In this document: piece by piece, positions 51,997 to 61,467 of the stretch
How positions within the stretch are numbered: position 1 is the stretch's first letter
Layout: the number at the start of each line of letters is the position of its first letter
Source: Cepaea nemoralis
Lineage: Eukaryota; Mollusca; Gastropoda; Stylommatophora; Helicidae
Assembly (NCBI GenBank): GCA_014155875.1
Contig: JACEFZ010025058.1
Coordinates: 3,266,001 to 3,330,000 of the forward strand
Reading direction: 5' to 3'
Length of the DNA stretch: 64,000 nucleotides
Notes under the pieces: generated by a model
Seen by the model: the letters and a program-made list of their open reading frames with translations, nothing else
What the model was told of the DNA's origin: nothing
The model's database searches: none
Made by a program: the position numbers and the translations under genes

Positions 51997-52811
51997 CAAT
52001 CAATCATGTGCCATGCCGGAAAGCGTGGGAGGTCATGACTCGCCATTTCACTCGATCACCAGTGTCGTGGATCAGCTCAGTGTTCCTGTCTCGTCCATGC
52101 CATGTGGCCAAGCCATCCAGGTATTTTCCTCTCGGTCTGCCTCTAGGTCTGTTTCCTTCGATCTTGCCAGTTGTCACCAAGTTCTCCAATCCATTTCTTC
52201 TCATAACATGTCCAAAAAATGTTGACTGTCTGCGTCTAATTTCTCTAATCAGTTTACGATGTTCATTTGTCTCCTGTAGTACTTGGTCATTGGTTTTTCT
52301 GTCTGTCCATGGTATTCTTTGCATTTTCCTCAGAAACCACATTTCTGCAGCCATCAGATGTTTTTCAGCTTGACTGCTCATTGTCCAAGTTTCACATCCA
52401 TACAAAAGAACAGGCTCTATGTATCCCCTCAACACTCTTTTTCTCGTTTCAATTGACATCATTTTATTGGTCAGAATGTTTTTCATCTTGCTAAAGGCTA
52501 CTTTCGCCATGGCAATTCTTGTTCTAATCTCTTCAAGGCAACTCCCGTCAGATGTTATGACTGTTCCAAGATAATTATACCGATTCACTTGTTGAAGAAT
52601 ATTTCCATTTACTTGTATATTACAATGTGGCACTTCTTCCTTCCTAGTGACGACCATAACCTGAGTCTTTTTACAATTTAATTCTAACCCCAGTTGCTTA
52701 CTGTGTACAACAAACGCATTTACTAATTGTTGCAGGTCCTGCACATTGTCTGCAATTAATACTGTATCATCTGCATATCTAATGTTATTGATGTTTCGTC
52801 CTCCAATAGTT
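51997..52811 (-). mobile_element. RTE-A LINE, 5' truncated, inserted in the Penelope-like element
   Basis: The best-preserved RTE-A copy. The minus-strand frame is open over about 265 codons from GGRNINNIRYADDTVLIADN near 52800 (active site intact) through LELNCKKTQVMVVTRK, YLGTVITSDGSCLEE, YGCETWTMSSQ, FFGHVMRRNGLENL and GRPRGKYLDGLATW to HGT and TGA near 52004. The stop merges with the tail (TTGA)n at 51997-52008. A possible imperfect target duplication is TTGGCTG on one side and TTGACTG on the other. 5' truncation at the RT active site fits target-primed reverse transcription. Confidence 0.93.
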
Positions 52812-52814
52812 AGT

Positions 52815-53876
52815 ATAACAGCCAACGCCGCTTTATAAATCCTGTGGAGTACCCATTCAGGTTTAAGACATTCTTCAGAGTTTCAAATTCCTATGTCAGT
52901 GTGTCCTGGGTGCATATCTTTCTAGCACGGTCAAACAGGGTCCACACTAAGCCCCGTTTACACTGGACAGGTGTGAAGCTCTGAAAATTTAAGTATTGGC
53001 CAGTCCATGTTCCTTTGCGGTACACCGATCTTTGAATTGTGCCGTCTGCTCTAAGTCTCATTAGAATATCTAGGAACGGTAACGCTTCGTTGTGTTCGTG
53101 TTCCATAGATAGAGAGATGTTTTTATGCGTCTTGTTCATTGTGGCCTGGAACGATGTTGCTTGTAGCTCGTCTGTGGTGATAATTAGTATATCGTCCTCA
53201 TAACGACGGTAGAAGGCCAAGTTGTTGATGTCTGAGGATCTCTTTTCTTCTAAATGTGCCATGAAGATGTCCGCTAGAATAGGACCAAGAGGACTCCCCA
53301 TGACCACTCCGTCAGTTTGGCGGTATGACTTAGTTAGAAAATTAAACTGTATGTTGGCGGTACATAGAATAGGTGTTGGTATGCCTAATTTTAGTTGTTT
53401 GTTTTCAATGCGTTCCGTTATTATTTTCACTGTCTCCTCTAATGGAACGTTAGTGAATGGGGAGGCTATATCCATGGATGCCATGTGTTTGTTATTTATG
53501 TCCATAGTATCCAATAATTCCACCAGTTGGAATGTATCTCTGCGTATTTTTGGATCGAAGGACTGTCGTACTGGCATTAAAATTTCGACTAGCCATCTCG
53601 CCTTTCGGTGTTGTGCAGAGTTAACCATGGACAGGATAGGTCTTTGCGGTATGCCGGGTTTGTGAAGTTTGGGTAGACCGTACATCTGAGGAGTGTGCGA
53701 GCCACGTGGTGTGAGCGCTTTTTGCAGTGGCCTCACTGATGAGTCCCGCATCCCGCGAATATGTGTATATTTCAACTTGAAGGATTTATCTAGTAATTCA
53801 CGTAAGTTGTGTGATTTCTGCAGTATGTACCTGACGAGATGCAGCGAAATATGCCAGGCAATAAATCGTGCAATCT
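52815..53876 (-). pseudogene. Penelope-like reverse transcriptase domain
   Basis: The RT domain, open from about 53876 to 52891. Motifs in order: HLVRYILQKSHNLREL near 53830, MYGLPKLHKPG near 53685, SMDIASPFTNVPLEETV near 53475 (first catalytic Asp), DGVVMGSPLGPILADIFM near 53300, YRRYEDDILI near 53207 (the second and third Asp are kept, but the usual V before DD is E), and ALPFLDILMRL near 53078. An in-frame TAG at 52888-52890 is followed by EFETLKNVLNLNGYSTGFIK, and then the RTE-A insertion cuts the frame. Confidence 0.88.
53755..53876 (-). repeat. inverted copy of the Penelope 5' coding end (proximal)
   Basis: Part of the RT coding frame; its reverse complement is at 51283-51403. Confidence 0.92.
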
Positions 53877-54059
53877 ATTGTTTGTGTCTTCATAATAACA
53901 ATACCCTAGTATAACAGCCAGTCCCATTTTGGTAGGACAGTATATTCCACATAGCTAATAACAAGTGTCTCTCCATTAGCTAATATTTCTAAGTCGTATA
54001 GTATTGATGTTCGCATTTTGCCCATGCCTTTATGATGCATATCTTTTATATTGTTGCTG

Positions 54060-54200
54060 TTCTCTGATAGCCTTGAATGATGTGTGAATCAAATAATGTA
54101 TGAATGAGAGTGATAGAAGGGCAGAATACTACACGGGCCTGCGTGCCCAATTCTTAACCCTTTGAAAATAAAGTTTGTTCGTTCGTTCGTTCATTCGTTA
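54060..54200 (+). mobile_element. LINE-type 3' end with (TTCG)n tail
   Basis: Sequence GGGCCTGCGTGCCCAATTCT followed by CTTTGAAAATAAAGTTTG and (TTCG)n. The same sequence in reverse lies at 18070-18230. The AATAAA-like end and tetranucleotide tail suggest a retroposon 3' end of an unassigned family. Confidence 0.55.
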
Positions 54201-54202
54201 GT

Positions 54203-54239
<37 letters not shown>

Positions 54240-54313
54240 GGATAGATAGGTAGATAGGTAGATAGATAGATAGATAGATAGATAGTTAGATAGATAGATA
54301 GATAGATAGATAT

Positions 54314-54386
<73 letters not shown>

Positions 54387-54405
54387 CAGAGACAGACAGA
54401 CAGAC

Positions 54406-54444
<39 letters not shown>

Positions 54445-54560
54445 AAGTAAGTTAGTTAATAGTTAGTTGGTTGGTTGGTTGGTGTGTTGGTTGGTGGGTT
54501 GGTTGGTTGGTTGGTTGGTTGGTTGGTTGGTTGGTTGGTTGGTTGGTTGGTTAGATAGTT
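54199..54560. repeat. compound tetranucleotide microsatellite
   Basis: (TAGA)n, then (GACA)n, (GTTA)n and (GGTT)n in succession over about 360 bp, directly after the (TTCG)n tail. Confidence 0.97.
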
Positions 54561-54787
54561 AGTTAGTCGCGGTTCCAACTTCACGGCAACGGGTCGTCCC
54601 CATTATGCCCAATGTGAAAAGTGTAACAGACAGGAGTCTCGACAAGCTAACAGCCCGCACAGGTACAATTTGCAAAAAGCCGCCGCCAGAATGCCAACAC
54701 AAAAGTGCTCCACGACAAAATACAGTTCATCGTCGATGGAATCGGTAGTCACTAGAAAGACTTCATTGGCCCAGGTTTTATCTTACA

Positions 54788-54863
54788 TGGCTCGAAGACG
54801 AAGAAGAAGACGAAGAAGAAGAAGGAGAAAGAGGAGGTGGAGGAGGAGGAGGAGGAGACATTA
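54788..54863. repeat. (GAA)n and (GGA)n trinucleotide repeat
   Basis: AGACGAAGAAGA units that grade into GGA repeats. The Arg-rich frame that this creates is an artefact of the repeat. Confidence 0.93.
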
Positions 54864-55939
54864 ACATGCTATGGATGAAGAGAAAAAGAATTCATTTGCA
54901 TAATTTCATTGTGTATTTATTGGGTTGAACACACCTTCGTGTTTAAACCTATCAGAATGAACATTTAACTAAATATTATGTCTTGATATTTGTAAAAGAG
55001 TACTATACATACATTATTAGACCTTTAGTACTGTAAGAAGCTGCTGTAGAACGCATTAATGTGAATGTTAGTTTTTGAGTCAGCCAGTTTGAACAGACAT
55101 TTTGTCTAAATAGTTGATTCAAAATTCAAACCTTGTTGAACACCCGACACACATTTGAAACAATCCAATATATTTGCAGACATGTTCGCCACTCTAAACA
55201 GTTTGCTTCGGCCACAAATAATGACGCATCTACTAAAATATTCTATGCATCGATATTCAGCACAGGCGTGGGCATCTTGCCAACATATTCATCAGCTTCT
55301 ACTTACTTTGAGCACAGAATAAGGGTGGGGTGGTGGGGGGATGGGGGGGGGGGGGGGGAGAGACGTGATGAAAATGTCATGCCTAGCTCAATGTATAAAC
55401 TATAATATTCATCAATCAATGTCACTGATATGATTGGTTGAGTAGGTTGGCTTGATTTGATGCTGGATATGTAACTATCTTTTCAACATCAATACTCTCC
55501 CTAGAATATCTACTGGGTAAAACGCCTTTGGGCCTGTAGATATATTTAGATTGAAAATAGGGTTCCAGATATGGCACCCGCTTCTTACGCTGCTCTAATA
55601 TAGCCACTGTATTTCAATTAAGTAAACACAGGGAATCTAATTCCAAAATCAAAACCGGATCATCGTGACATGTACTAGGAAATTCATTGCAGCAAACATA
55701 ATCGTGCTACATATAAGATACAGTCGGCAATCTATCTGGAAATCATTCATCAATCTCACATGAGTATGAAATAGAAATTAACACATAATTTTCACAATCG
55801 TGCCTGAAGAATTTCCTGCAAGAAAACCCGTAGCTCTGTAAGCTCACGGAGAATGGGCTTGACTGTCCGAGATATATTACATTGTCCTCTGGTGTATCTA
55901 TGAACGAGACTGCAATAGATGTGTTTTTTTATGACCTGG
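54864..55939. other. no confident gene; G-rich tract
   Basis: No gene recognised. A G-rich tract with a run of 16 G lies at 55324-55360. Confidence 0.5.
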
Positions 55940-56050
55940 ACTCCCAGGTCGTCTCAGCCAAATATGAGTATCAGACAATGTCATGGGGAGTGAAAGCGGT
56001 AGGTGTGATAGTAACAACATTACCCACTGAGAGCAGATTGGGATGTAACA
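55940..56050 (+). mobile_element. fragment of SINE-2 body
   Basis: The stretch with GAGTATCAGACAATGT, GGGAGTGAAAGCGGTAGGTG and TTACCCACTGAGAGC parallels 60298-60372 (GAGTACCAGGAAATTTGTCC, GAAAGCGGTTGGCGTGATAT, TCACCCACTCAAGC). The tRNA-like head is not clear here. Confidence 0.5.
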
Positions 56051-56109
56051 ATATGGGGCAGCATTTCACAAGGTGAAGAATACTCTCTGCAATTTATCTG
56101 TTAATCGAA

Positions 56110-56430
56110 TGACGATAAGCACCATGGAAGAATATAAAGAGTAATGAAGATATCATGAAGGAAGTTAACCGACAAAGAAAATGGTTACCGGCATCAGAAG
56201 AAGACAGACTACATTCTATGGGTATATGATGAGAAGGGGCAAGCTGACGTATGTCGTCACAATGGGAAAGTTGCAGGGTGGAAGAGAGGCAGTGGAGACC
56301 TCAATAGAAGATGTAGGACTGTTTTATATCTTGTCATGGAGAACATCCGTATAAGAAATGACTGGCAGCACACGTGAAGGGGGACATTGGGCAGACATGA
56401 CCATCAACGTCACATGGCATGGACTAAGAG
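56110..56430 (+). mobile_element. RTE-type LINE 3' relic
   Basis: A decayed tail region. In shifting frames it gives TTFYGYMMRRGKLTYVVTMG near 56205, GGREAVETSIEDVG near 56277 and DMTINVTWHGL near 56397, which match the FFGHVMRR, TTGKIEG and HGT order of RTE-A and RTE-B. Confidence 0.65.
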
Positions 56431-57297
56431 AAGATATAGTACCATACATCTAAGACGCTTCAAAGCGTCTAGACCAGTGGTTCCTAAGCTTTTTAAGCAG
56501 AGGGCCATACCTACTATTTTCGGTAGTTAAGCGGACCACCTCGTTATAAAATTATAAAAGTCGTGCAATATCATTCTTACCTTTCTTAACTTTGGTCAAC
56601 AAAATTCTAAAACTTTAAAAGCAGTCAGTGTCAGTACTACACTGCGGTCAGTTTTTGGTTTAACTTCAAAAGTTCATTTAGGAATACATTTTAAATCAGT
56701 TTCGAAAATCACTATTAATGAATAAACTTACATTTGTAACTGTTCTTCATAATAAGTAACTTAAGTTAAGATGACAGTTTATCAATGTTTGGGCACAAAT
56801 CTGTCGTGTCCAAAGTCATAAGCGTAGCTTGGTTACTGTCGGTGAGTCTGGAACGTTGCCTTTTTTAAAAAATTTTTTATAACGATCATTGTGGAAAATG
56901 ACTGCACGCATCTCTAAGTCGAGCGAAAACGACAAATGTATCTCTGGGCGAATGAACGCAAGCGTTCAAATTGTTCGACAGGCATTATTCGCCAGAATAT
57001 AATCACATGATCAGCTGAAGATGAAGCAAGCAGCTCCAGAAATTTACATCTCAATGCAGAATTGCATTTCAAATCAATTACTCCTTGCTAAAGGTTTTGC
57101 TGTAATTGACAGAGCTTGGAATTAGGAACTACGAACTGATTTATGAAGAGGGAAACATTAGCCTCCTCTATTGTGAACTCTTGAAATCTAGACTGAAAGA
57201 TATCCAGAAGACTTTCAACTTTTACTTTGTACTGTAACAAGTCACATTTCTTTTCCACAACAAGCGTGTTAAAAGTTGGAAACGCCTCTAAAATCCC

Positions 57298-57299
<2 letters not shown>

Positions 57300-57332
<33 letters not shown>

Positions 57333-57425
57333 GGAACCGACATCACAGAACTCGGGGCATTCTCATAAGCGCTCCGTCCCCGTCCTCAGCAGCCAGCAAA
57401 GAGTGCCAACACCAACAGTCCTTTC
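57300..57425 (-). mobile_element. LINE-I 3' end inserted in the hAT
   Basis: On the minus strand: GGTGTTGGCACTCTTTGCTG, GGGGACGGAGCGCTTATGAG, GATGTCGGTTCCTCAATCAA. It parallels the end at 2920-3048 closely and ends in the same (CAAT)n tail (57300-57332). hAT coding sequence is on both sides (FKMRLRLFIG above, GILEAFPTFNTL below). Only about 125 bp were inserted, an extreme 5' truncation. Confidence 0.87.
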
Positions 57426-57926
57426 AGTCAGCTATCCGATAAACAGTCGTAGTCTCATTTTAAATGATGAAATGTCATCGTACAAATTTGTGACTAGTTT
57501 TCTTTTCCCTGGATCCTCGCATTTAAAGAGTTTAAATTGGGAGTGATGACCACCCAAAATGTTAGGTCATTAAGCCGTGATCGTTCAGCAGACATTCCCG
57601 TTCTGTAGGCACTTCATTTATTTCAGACAGAAACAGAGAGACACTTTTTCAGTGCCCAGAAACGTGACAGAACTTTTCCTTTAGATATTCATCTGACATT
57701 ACAGTGTAACAGTAGCTCACCGTATTCCTCGTTCAGGTCTGATAGAAACTGTCTGGACTCACGTCGCCTGTTCTCCTTACTTCGAATTTTGTTCACACGT
57801 CTCAGAACAACATCCATGACATGTTTCAGATTTACTGTCTTTCCACACAGGGATTCTTCATGAATGATACAATGATGTGTTAATATAGTACGGCCAAGAA
57901 ACTGTTCCAATAATGCTAGACATCTA

Positions 57927-58330
57927 GACTTTTTCCCCGTCAAAGCCGGAGCACCGAAAGTGCATACACTGTCCAATTTGGTCCATTATATGTTGTTTTT
58001 CTCTACACATTACTTCAGAGTTTCAAACAGATCTGTGCCTTTAGTAGTTGAATGCATTGATTCAAGTCCTAAAAGTTCTTCAATGACTTCAAAATTATCG
58101 TTTATTACTCAAACAAAAACTGCGACTTAGGTCGATGTGACAGAAATGTTAGTGGATTCATCTATTACCAATGAAAGAAATTAACAGTTATGATATATTT
58201 TACTTGACGATGAACATCGTCGGTTAATTCTTCAACGCGTCTGGGCATAGTATTATTAGACAAAGGAATCTGATCCAATTATGTTTCACACTTTTTATCG
58301 CCAAGAAAACTAGCAGAAGATTTAAGGGAA
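57927..58330. repeat. 404 bp tandem duplication, unit 1
   Basis: Starts GACTTTTTCCCCGTCAAAGC and ends TTTAAGGGAA. It differs from unit 2 at only about two positions by eye (ATTACTC versus ATTGCTC, TAACAG versus TAAAAG). It lies within the hAT transposase. Confidence 0.96.
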
Positions 58331-58734
58331 GACTTTTTCCCCGTCAAAGCCGGAGCACCGAAAGTGCATACACTGTCCAATTTGGTCCATTATATGTTGT
58401 TTTTCTCTACACATTACTTCAGAGTTTCAAACAGATCTGTGCCTTTAGTAGTTGAATGCATTGATTCAAGTCCTAAAAGTTCTTCAATGACTTCAAAATT
58501 ATCGTTTATTGCTCAAACAAAAACTGCGACTTAGGTCGATGTGACAGAAATGTTAGTGGATTCATCTATTACCAATGAAAGAAATTAAAAGTTATGATAT
58601 ATTTTACTTGACGATGAACATCGTCGGTTAATTCTTCAACGCGTCTGGGCATAGTATTATTAGACAAAGGAATCTGATCCAATTATGTTTCACACTTTTT
58701 ATCGCCAAGAAAACTAGCAGAAGATTTAAGGGAA
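58331..58734. repeat. 404 bp tandem duplication, unit 2
   Basis: Directly follows unit 1 without a spacer. Confidence 0.96.
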
Positions 58735-59436
58735 GGCTTGATTATTTCTTCTGCATCGGTAAACGGCTTCTTTTTGCGAGCCAGCAGAAAGCGACTTCGT
58801 ACGACGCAACAACAGCACTCTTGCTTTGTTCGTTAGCCTTGGTGAAAAATGACTGCTGCCTGGTCAGAGAAATTTTATGTCTTAATGTGTGGTCGTGAAG
58901 TGTCGTTCCAGATTACATTTTTTTGGTAACAGAAATAAAAACATCCGCAGATTAAACAAACTGGTTTACAACTACGGCTAGGCATAAATATAAATTTCTC
59001 CTTTCAATCTTCGTTAAATTCACGACGAGCAGCGTCTTCACATTTTCGCATTTTACCATTGTTTGATTTTAGATTTTCCACACTCATGTTTATAGGCTTT
59101 AACGGTAAATTTTTATTTGAAAAAATATAATTTCAACACAATACTACCGACTCTGCTAAAAAGTTGTAACAGGCGACAAACATGGCGCCTTGCGCACTCT
59201 GATTGGTTGACAAGGCTGGGATATGTGAACTTCATAACGTTTTGTTGCGAATTGAACAGGCGCATGATGCGATAATATCTGAGCAAAGTAAAATATCGCA
59301 CACTGACGGGGCGCTCCGACTGCATTTTTAAAATTATTAAAATATACTATATTAAATAACGAGACCTCGCGTGCCACTTTCTGACATCTGGCGGGCCACT
59401 TGTGGCCCGCCGGCCGTCGCTTGGGAACCTCTGAGT

Positions 59437-59986
59437 CTGCAGAAAGATAATAATTAAATAAGCATTATTATTCTCTTACCTTCCCTCGTAATTTAGAAAT
59501 ATCGAAGCTTTCGGATTATTAAATTACCCCTGTTGAAAGTATATTAAGTAAAATATCTAGGTGTGTCAAAACGTAAAACCAGGCCTCGGTTCTGGTCGGT
59601 CTTGAGCACATATTTCTGCAGGTTGATGTATTGATACAAATATCGCATCTATTTTCTCCCTCTGTCGGCGACCACTCTTCACCATAACTGACGTCTCCCT
59701 CTCCCAGGTGACAGTAAAACTGCAACAATTCATTTTGAATAGCAGTCTTTACAAGTGAGGTATCCATAGATGCGATATTTGTATCAGTACATCAACCTGC
59801 ATAACCATGTGCTCAAGACCGACCAGAACCGATGCCTGGTTTTACGTTTAGACACACCTAGATATTTTACTTAATATACTTTCAACATGGGTAACTGAAC
59901 AATCCGAAAGCATCGATATTTCTACTATACGAAGGAAGGTCGGAGAATAATATTGCTTATTTAATTATTATTATCTTTTTGCACGC
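59437..59986. mobile_element. foldback (MITE-like) element with 220 bp inverted arms
   Basis: The left arm 59437-59652 is the imperfect reverse complement of the right arm 59766-59986, with a 113 bp spacer. Matching blocks include AGAAATATCGAAGCTTTCGG, GTGTGTCAAAACGTAAAACC, CTGGTCGGTCTTGAGCACAT and AAATATCGCATCTAT. The hAT at 56475-59433 appears to sit within the outer left arm: GCGTCT is on its far side and GTCTGCAGAAAG on its near side, and together they pair with CTTTTTGCACGC at 59975-59986. No transposase inside. Confidence 0.87.
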
Positions 59987-60207
59987 AATAAAAGGAATCT
60001 CAGACACTCACTTCAAGATGGAATCAGACATAAGTCCTAGCTCCGCCATTTTTCTACATTGGGTGATTCCACCCACCGCACTGCACACAAGAAGGGGTAA
60101 CTGCAGTTAGTAGTTTCTCTAAGTGAAAGTTATTGCGTAGATGAACATTTATCACCAACTTAAAGTTGTCTACGACCCCAACATGATTAATAGACAGCAT
60201 ATGAGAA

Positions 60208-60385
60208 AATGGGCGACTCGGTTGCGTGGTGGTTACTACGTGCCTAAGGCCCGCTGGTCGTGGGTTCGACTTAACAACATGACTACCTAGATGACCCAGG
60301 AGTACCAGGAAATTTGTCCAGTATTGAAAGCGGTTGGCGTGATATGGACCATATCACCCACTCAAGCGCCGATTTGTCTATACAC
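60208..60385 (+). mobile_element. SINE-2 head (tRNA-derived)
   Basis: GGGCGACTCGGTTGCGTGGT then GGTTACTACGTG form an A-box region, and GTGGGTTCGACTTAAC is the B box near 60250. The head is followed by a body shared with 55940-56050. It is joined at 60386 to a SINE-1, which may have inserted in it. It is not a functional tRNA: the acceptor arms do not pair. Confidence 0.68.
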
Positions 60386-60650
60386 ATATACCGGTCTCCC
60401 TGGCCAAGGCGTTAACGACATTATTCGTAATCCCACGTGGGGAAAACAGCAGCTGCGAGAATCGGCAGCGGTTCGCGTCCCGCTTGTAACTTACGAGGGT
60501 ATGTGACCCGGTCGTTTAGAAAGCAATGGCAAACTACTGAATGTAAAACTTGCCTAGTACATCAACAGCAGCTGAAAAATGCTGGTGTTAACTGCAACGT
60601 CCTGTAAGGGATATGCAACAGTAAAAAAAAATATATATATATATCGTCAA
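60386..60650 (+). mobile_element. SINE-1 copy, variant subfamily
   Basis: Starts ATACCGGTCTCCCTGGCCAA, has CCCACGTGGGGAAAACAGCA, B box GCGGTTCGCGTCCC near 60467, body TGACCCGGTCGTTTAGAAAG and GCAAACTACTGAATG, end GTAAGGGATATGCAACAG, then A and AT tail. Confidence 0.86.
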
Positions 60651-60689
60651 GAATAAGCTAAATATGTAGCCTCTGTTGCTGACATGTGC

Positions 60690-60690
<1 letters not shown>

Positions 60691-60735
<45 letters not shown>

Positions 60736-60736
60736 G
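60691..60736. repeat. (ATC)n microsatellite
   Basis: About 15 ATC units. Confidence 0.97.
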
Positions 60737-61109
60737 ACTTCCACTTCTACCGTCATGCGTCGTGGAGGATGACATGTGTAAACTATCTATTATATCTTGA
60801 ATAAATATTTGTTGTAGTTTTCGTCTTCACTGTTTCCCCTATACACCTCCCTCCGTGGTTATTTATTTGAAACATTCAAGTAGTTTTTTTTTTTTTTTAA
60901 AGTTAACTACGTGTCCTGTACAAGACGTTTCATTCAACCCTGGCATTTTCTGGCTGTTTGTGATTTACTTGTCAATTGTACTTCCGTACTTTATGAACAG
61001 CGACGCCTCATACCATCGAAATTATCGCAACTTGGTCTGCCTCGAAATCGCCGGCAGCTGATGTCGAACCCTGGACTTGGTATATATTTGTCATTTTCCT
61101 GAAATCTCC
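60737..61109. other. no gene; poly-T run
   Basis: A 14-base T run lies at 60885-60898. Nothing else recognised. Confidence 0.5.
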
Positions 61110-61300
61110 TCATCTCAAGCACCAGTCTTCTTCAACACTCGCTTCTTATTGGATGGATCTGTATGCTCTCTTCTTCGTCCAACGAATTTGTAATACTCTT
61201 CTGTAACACATATAATCAAAGGTAAATATGTGATTTTCAGCTGATTAGTTAATGTCCAAGTTTCACAGCCGTTTGCTGCCACAGAAAATACGCATGATCT
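61110..61300 (-). mobile_element. RTE-type LINE relic
   Basis: On the minus strand VAANGCETWTLTNQLK near 61270 matches the YGCETWTMSSQAEK motif of RTE-A. A shifted frame after it gives YRRVLQIRWTKKRAYR, parallel to FLRKMQRIPWTDRK. Short and decayed. Confidence 0.6.
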
Positions 61301-61373
61301 TAGTGCTCCGACATTTGTTGTTCTGTGCGTTCCAATATACATATTGACATTTTCTTTTGTTATCGGTTGCTTT

Positions 61374-61401
61374 GTGTATGTGTGTGTGTATATATGTGTG
61401 T

Positions 61402-61467
<66 letters not shown>
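61374..61467. repeat. (GT)n microsatellite
   Basis: GT repeat with a few TA interruptions at the start. Confidence 0.97.

Larger units (their letters stand above)
51280..53880 (-). mobile_element. Penelope-like element with inverted terminal copies, split by RTE-A
   Basis: A minus-strand Penelope-like retroelement. RT coding sequence lies at 52815-53876 and a GIY-YIG endonuclease at 51421-51996. Between them is an RTE-A insertion. The first roughly 120 bp of the RT coding region (53755-53876) occurs again in reverse orientation at about 51283-51403 beyond the endonuclease, so the element is bounded by inverted repeats. Penelope elements are known to carry such direct or inverted terminal copies. 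Both coding parts contain stops, so the copy is inactive. Confidence 0.88.
56475..59433 (-). mobile_element. hAT transposon (GTF2IRD2/ZBED5-like transposase), decayed
   Basis: The ends CAGTGGTTCCTAAGC (56475) and, inverted, CAGAGGTTCCCAAGC (59433) are hAT-type. The left flank GTCTAGAC fits the nTCTAGAn target preferred by many hAT elements; the right flank AGTCTGCAG is a partly decayed match. On the minus strand the transposase includes a CLICG zinc-binding trace near 58950, FGAPALTGKKSRCLALLEQF near 57950, HHCIIHEESLCGK near 57880, HVMDVVLRRVNKIRS near 57815, FLSDLNEEYGELLLH near 57735, then ALKKCLSV, LTFWVVITPNLNSLN near 57560 and FPTFNTLVVEKK near 57273. A 404 bp block is duplicated in tandem, and a LINE-I 3' end sits inside at 57300-57425. 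Dead copy. Confidence 0.85.

Noticed and set aside
54784..54864. Arg-rich protein
   Set aside because: Translation of a GAA/GGA trinucleotide repeat.
60208..60280. tRNA gene at the SINE-2 head
   Set aside because: A and B boxes are present but the acceptor and anticodon stems do not pair; the sequence continues into a SINE body.
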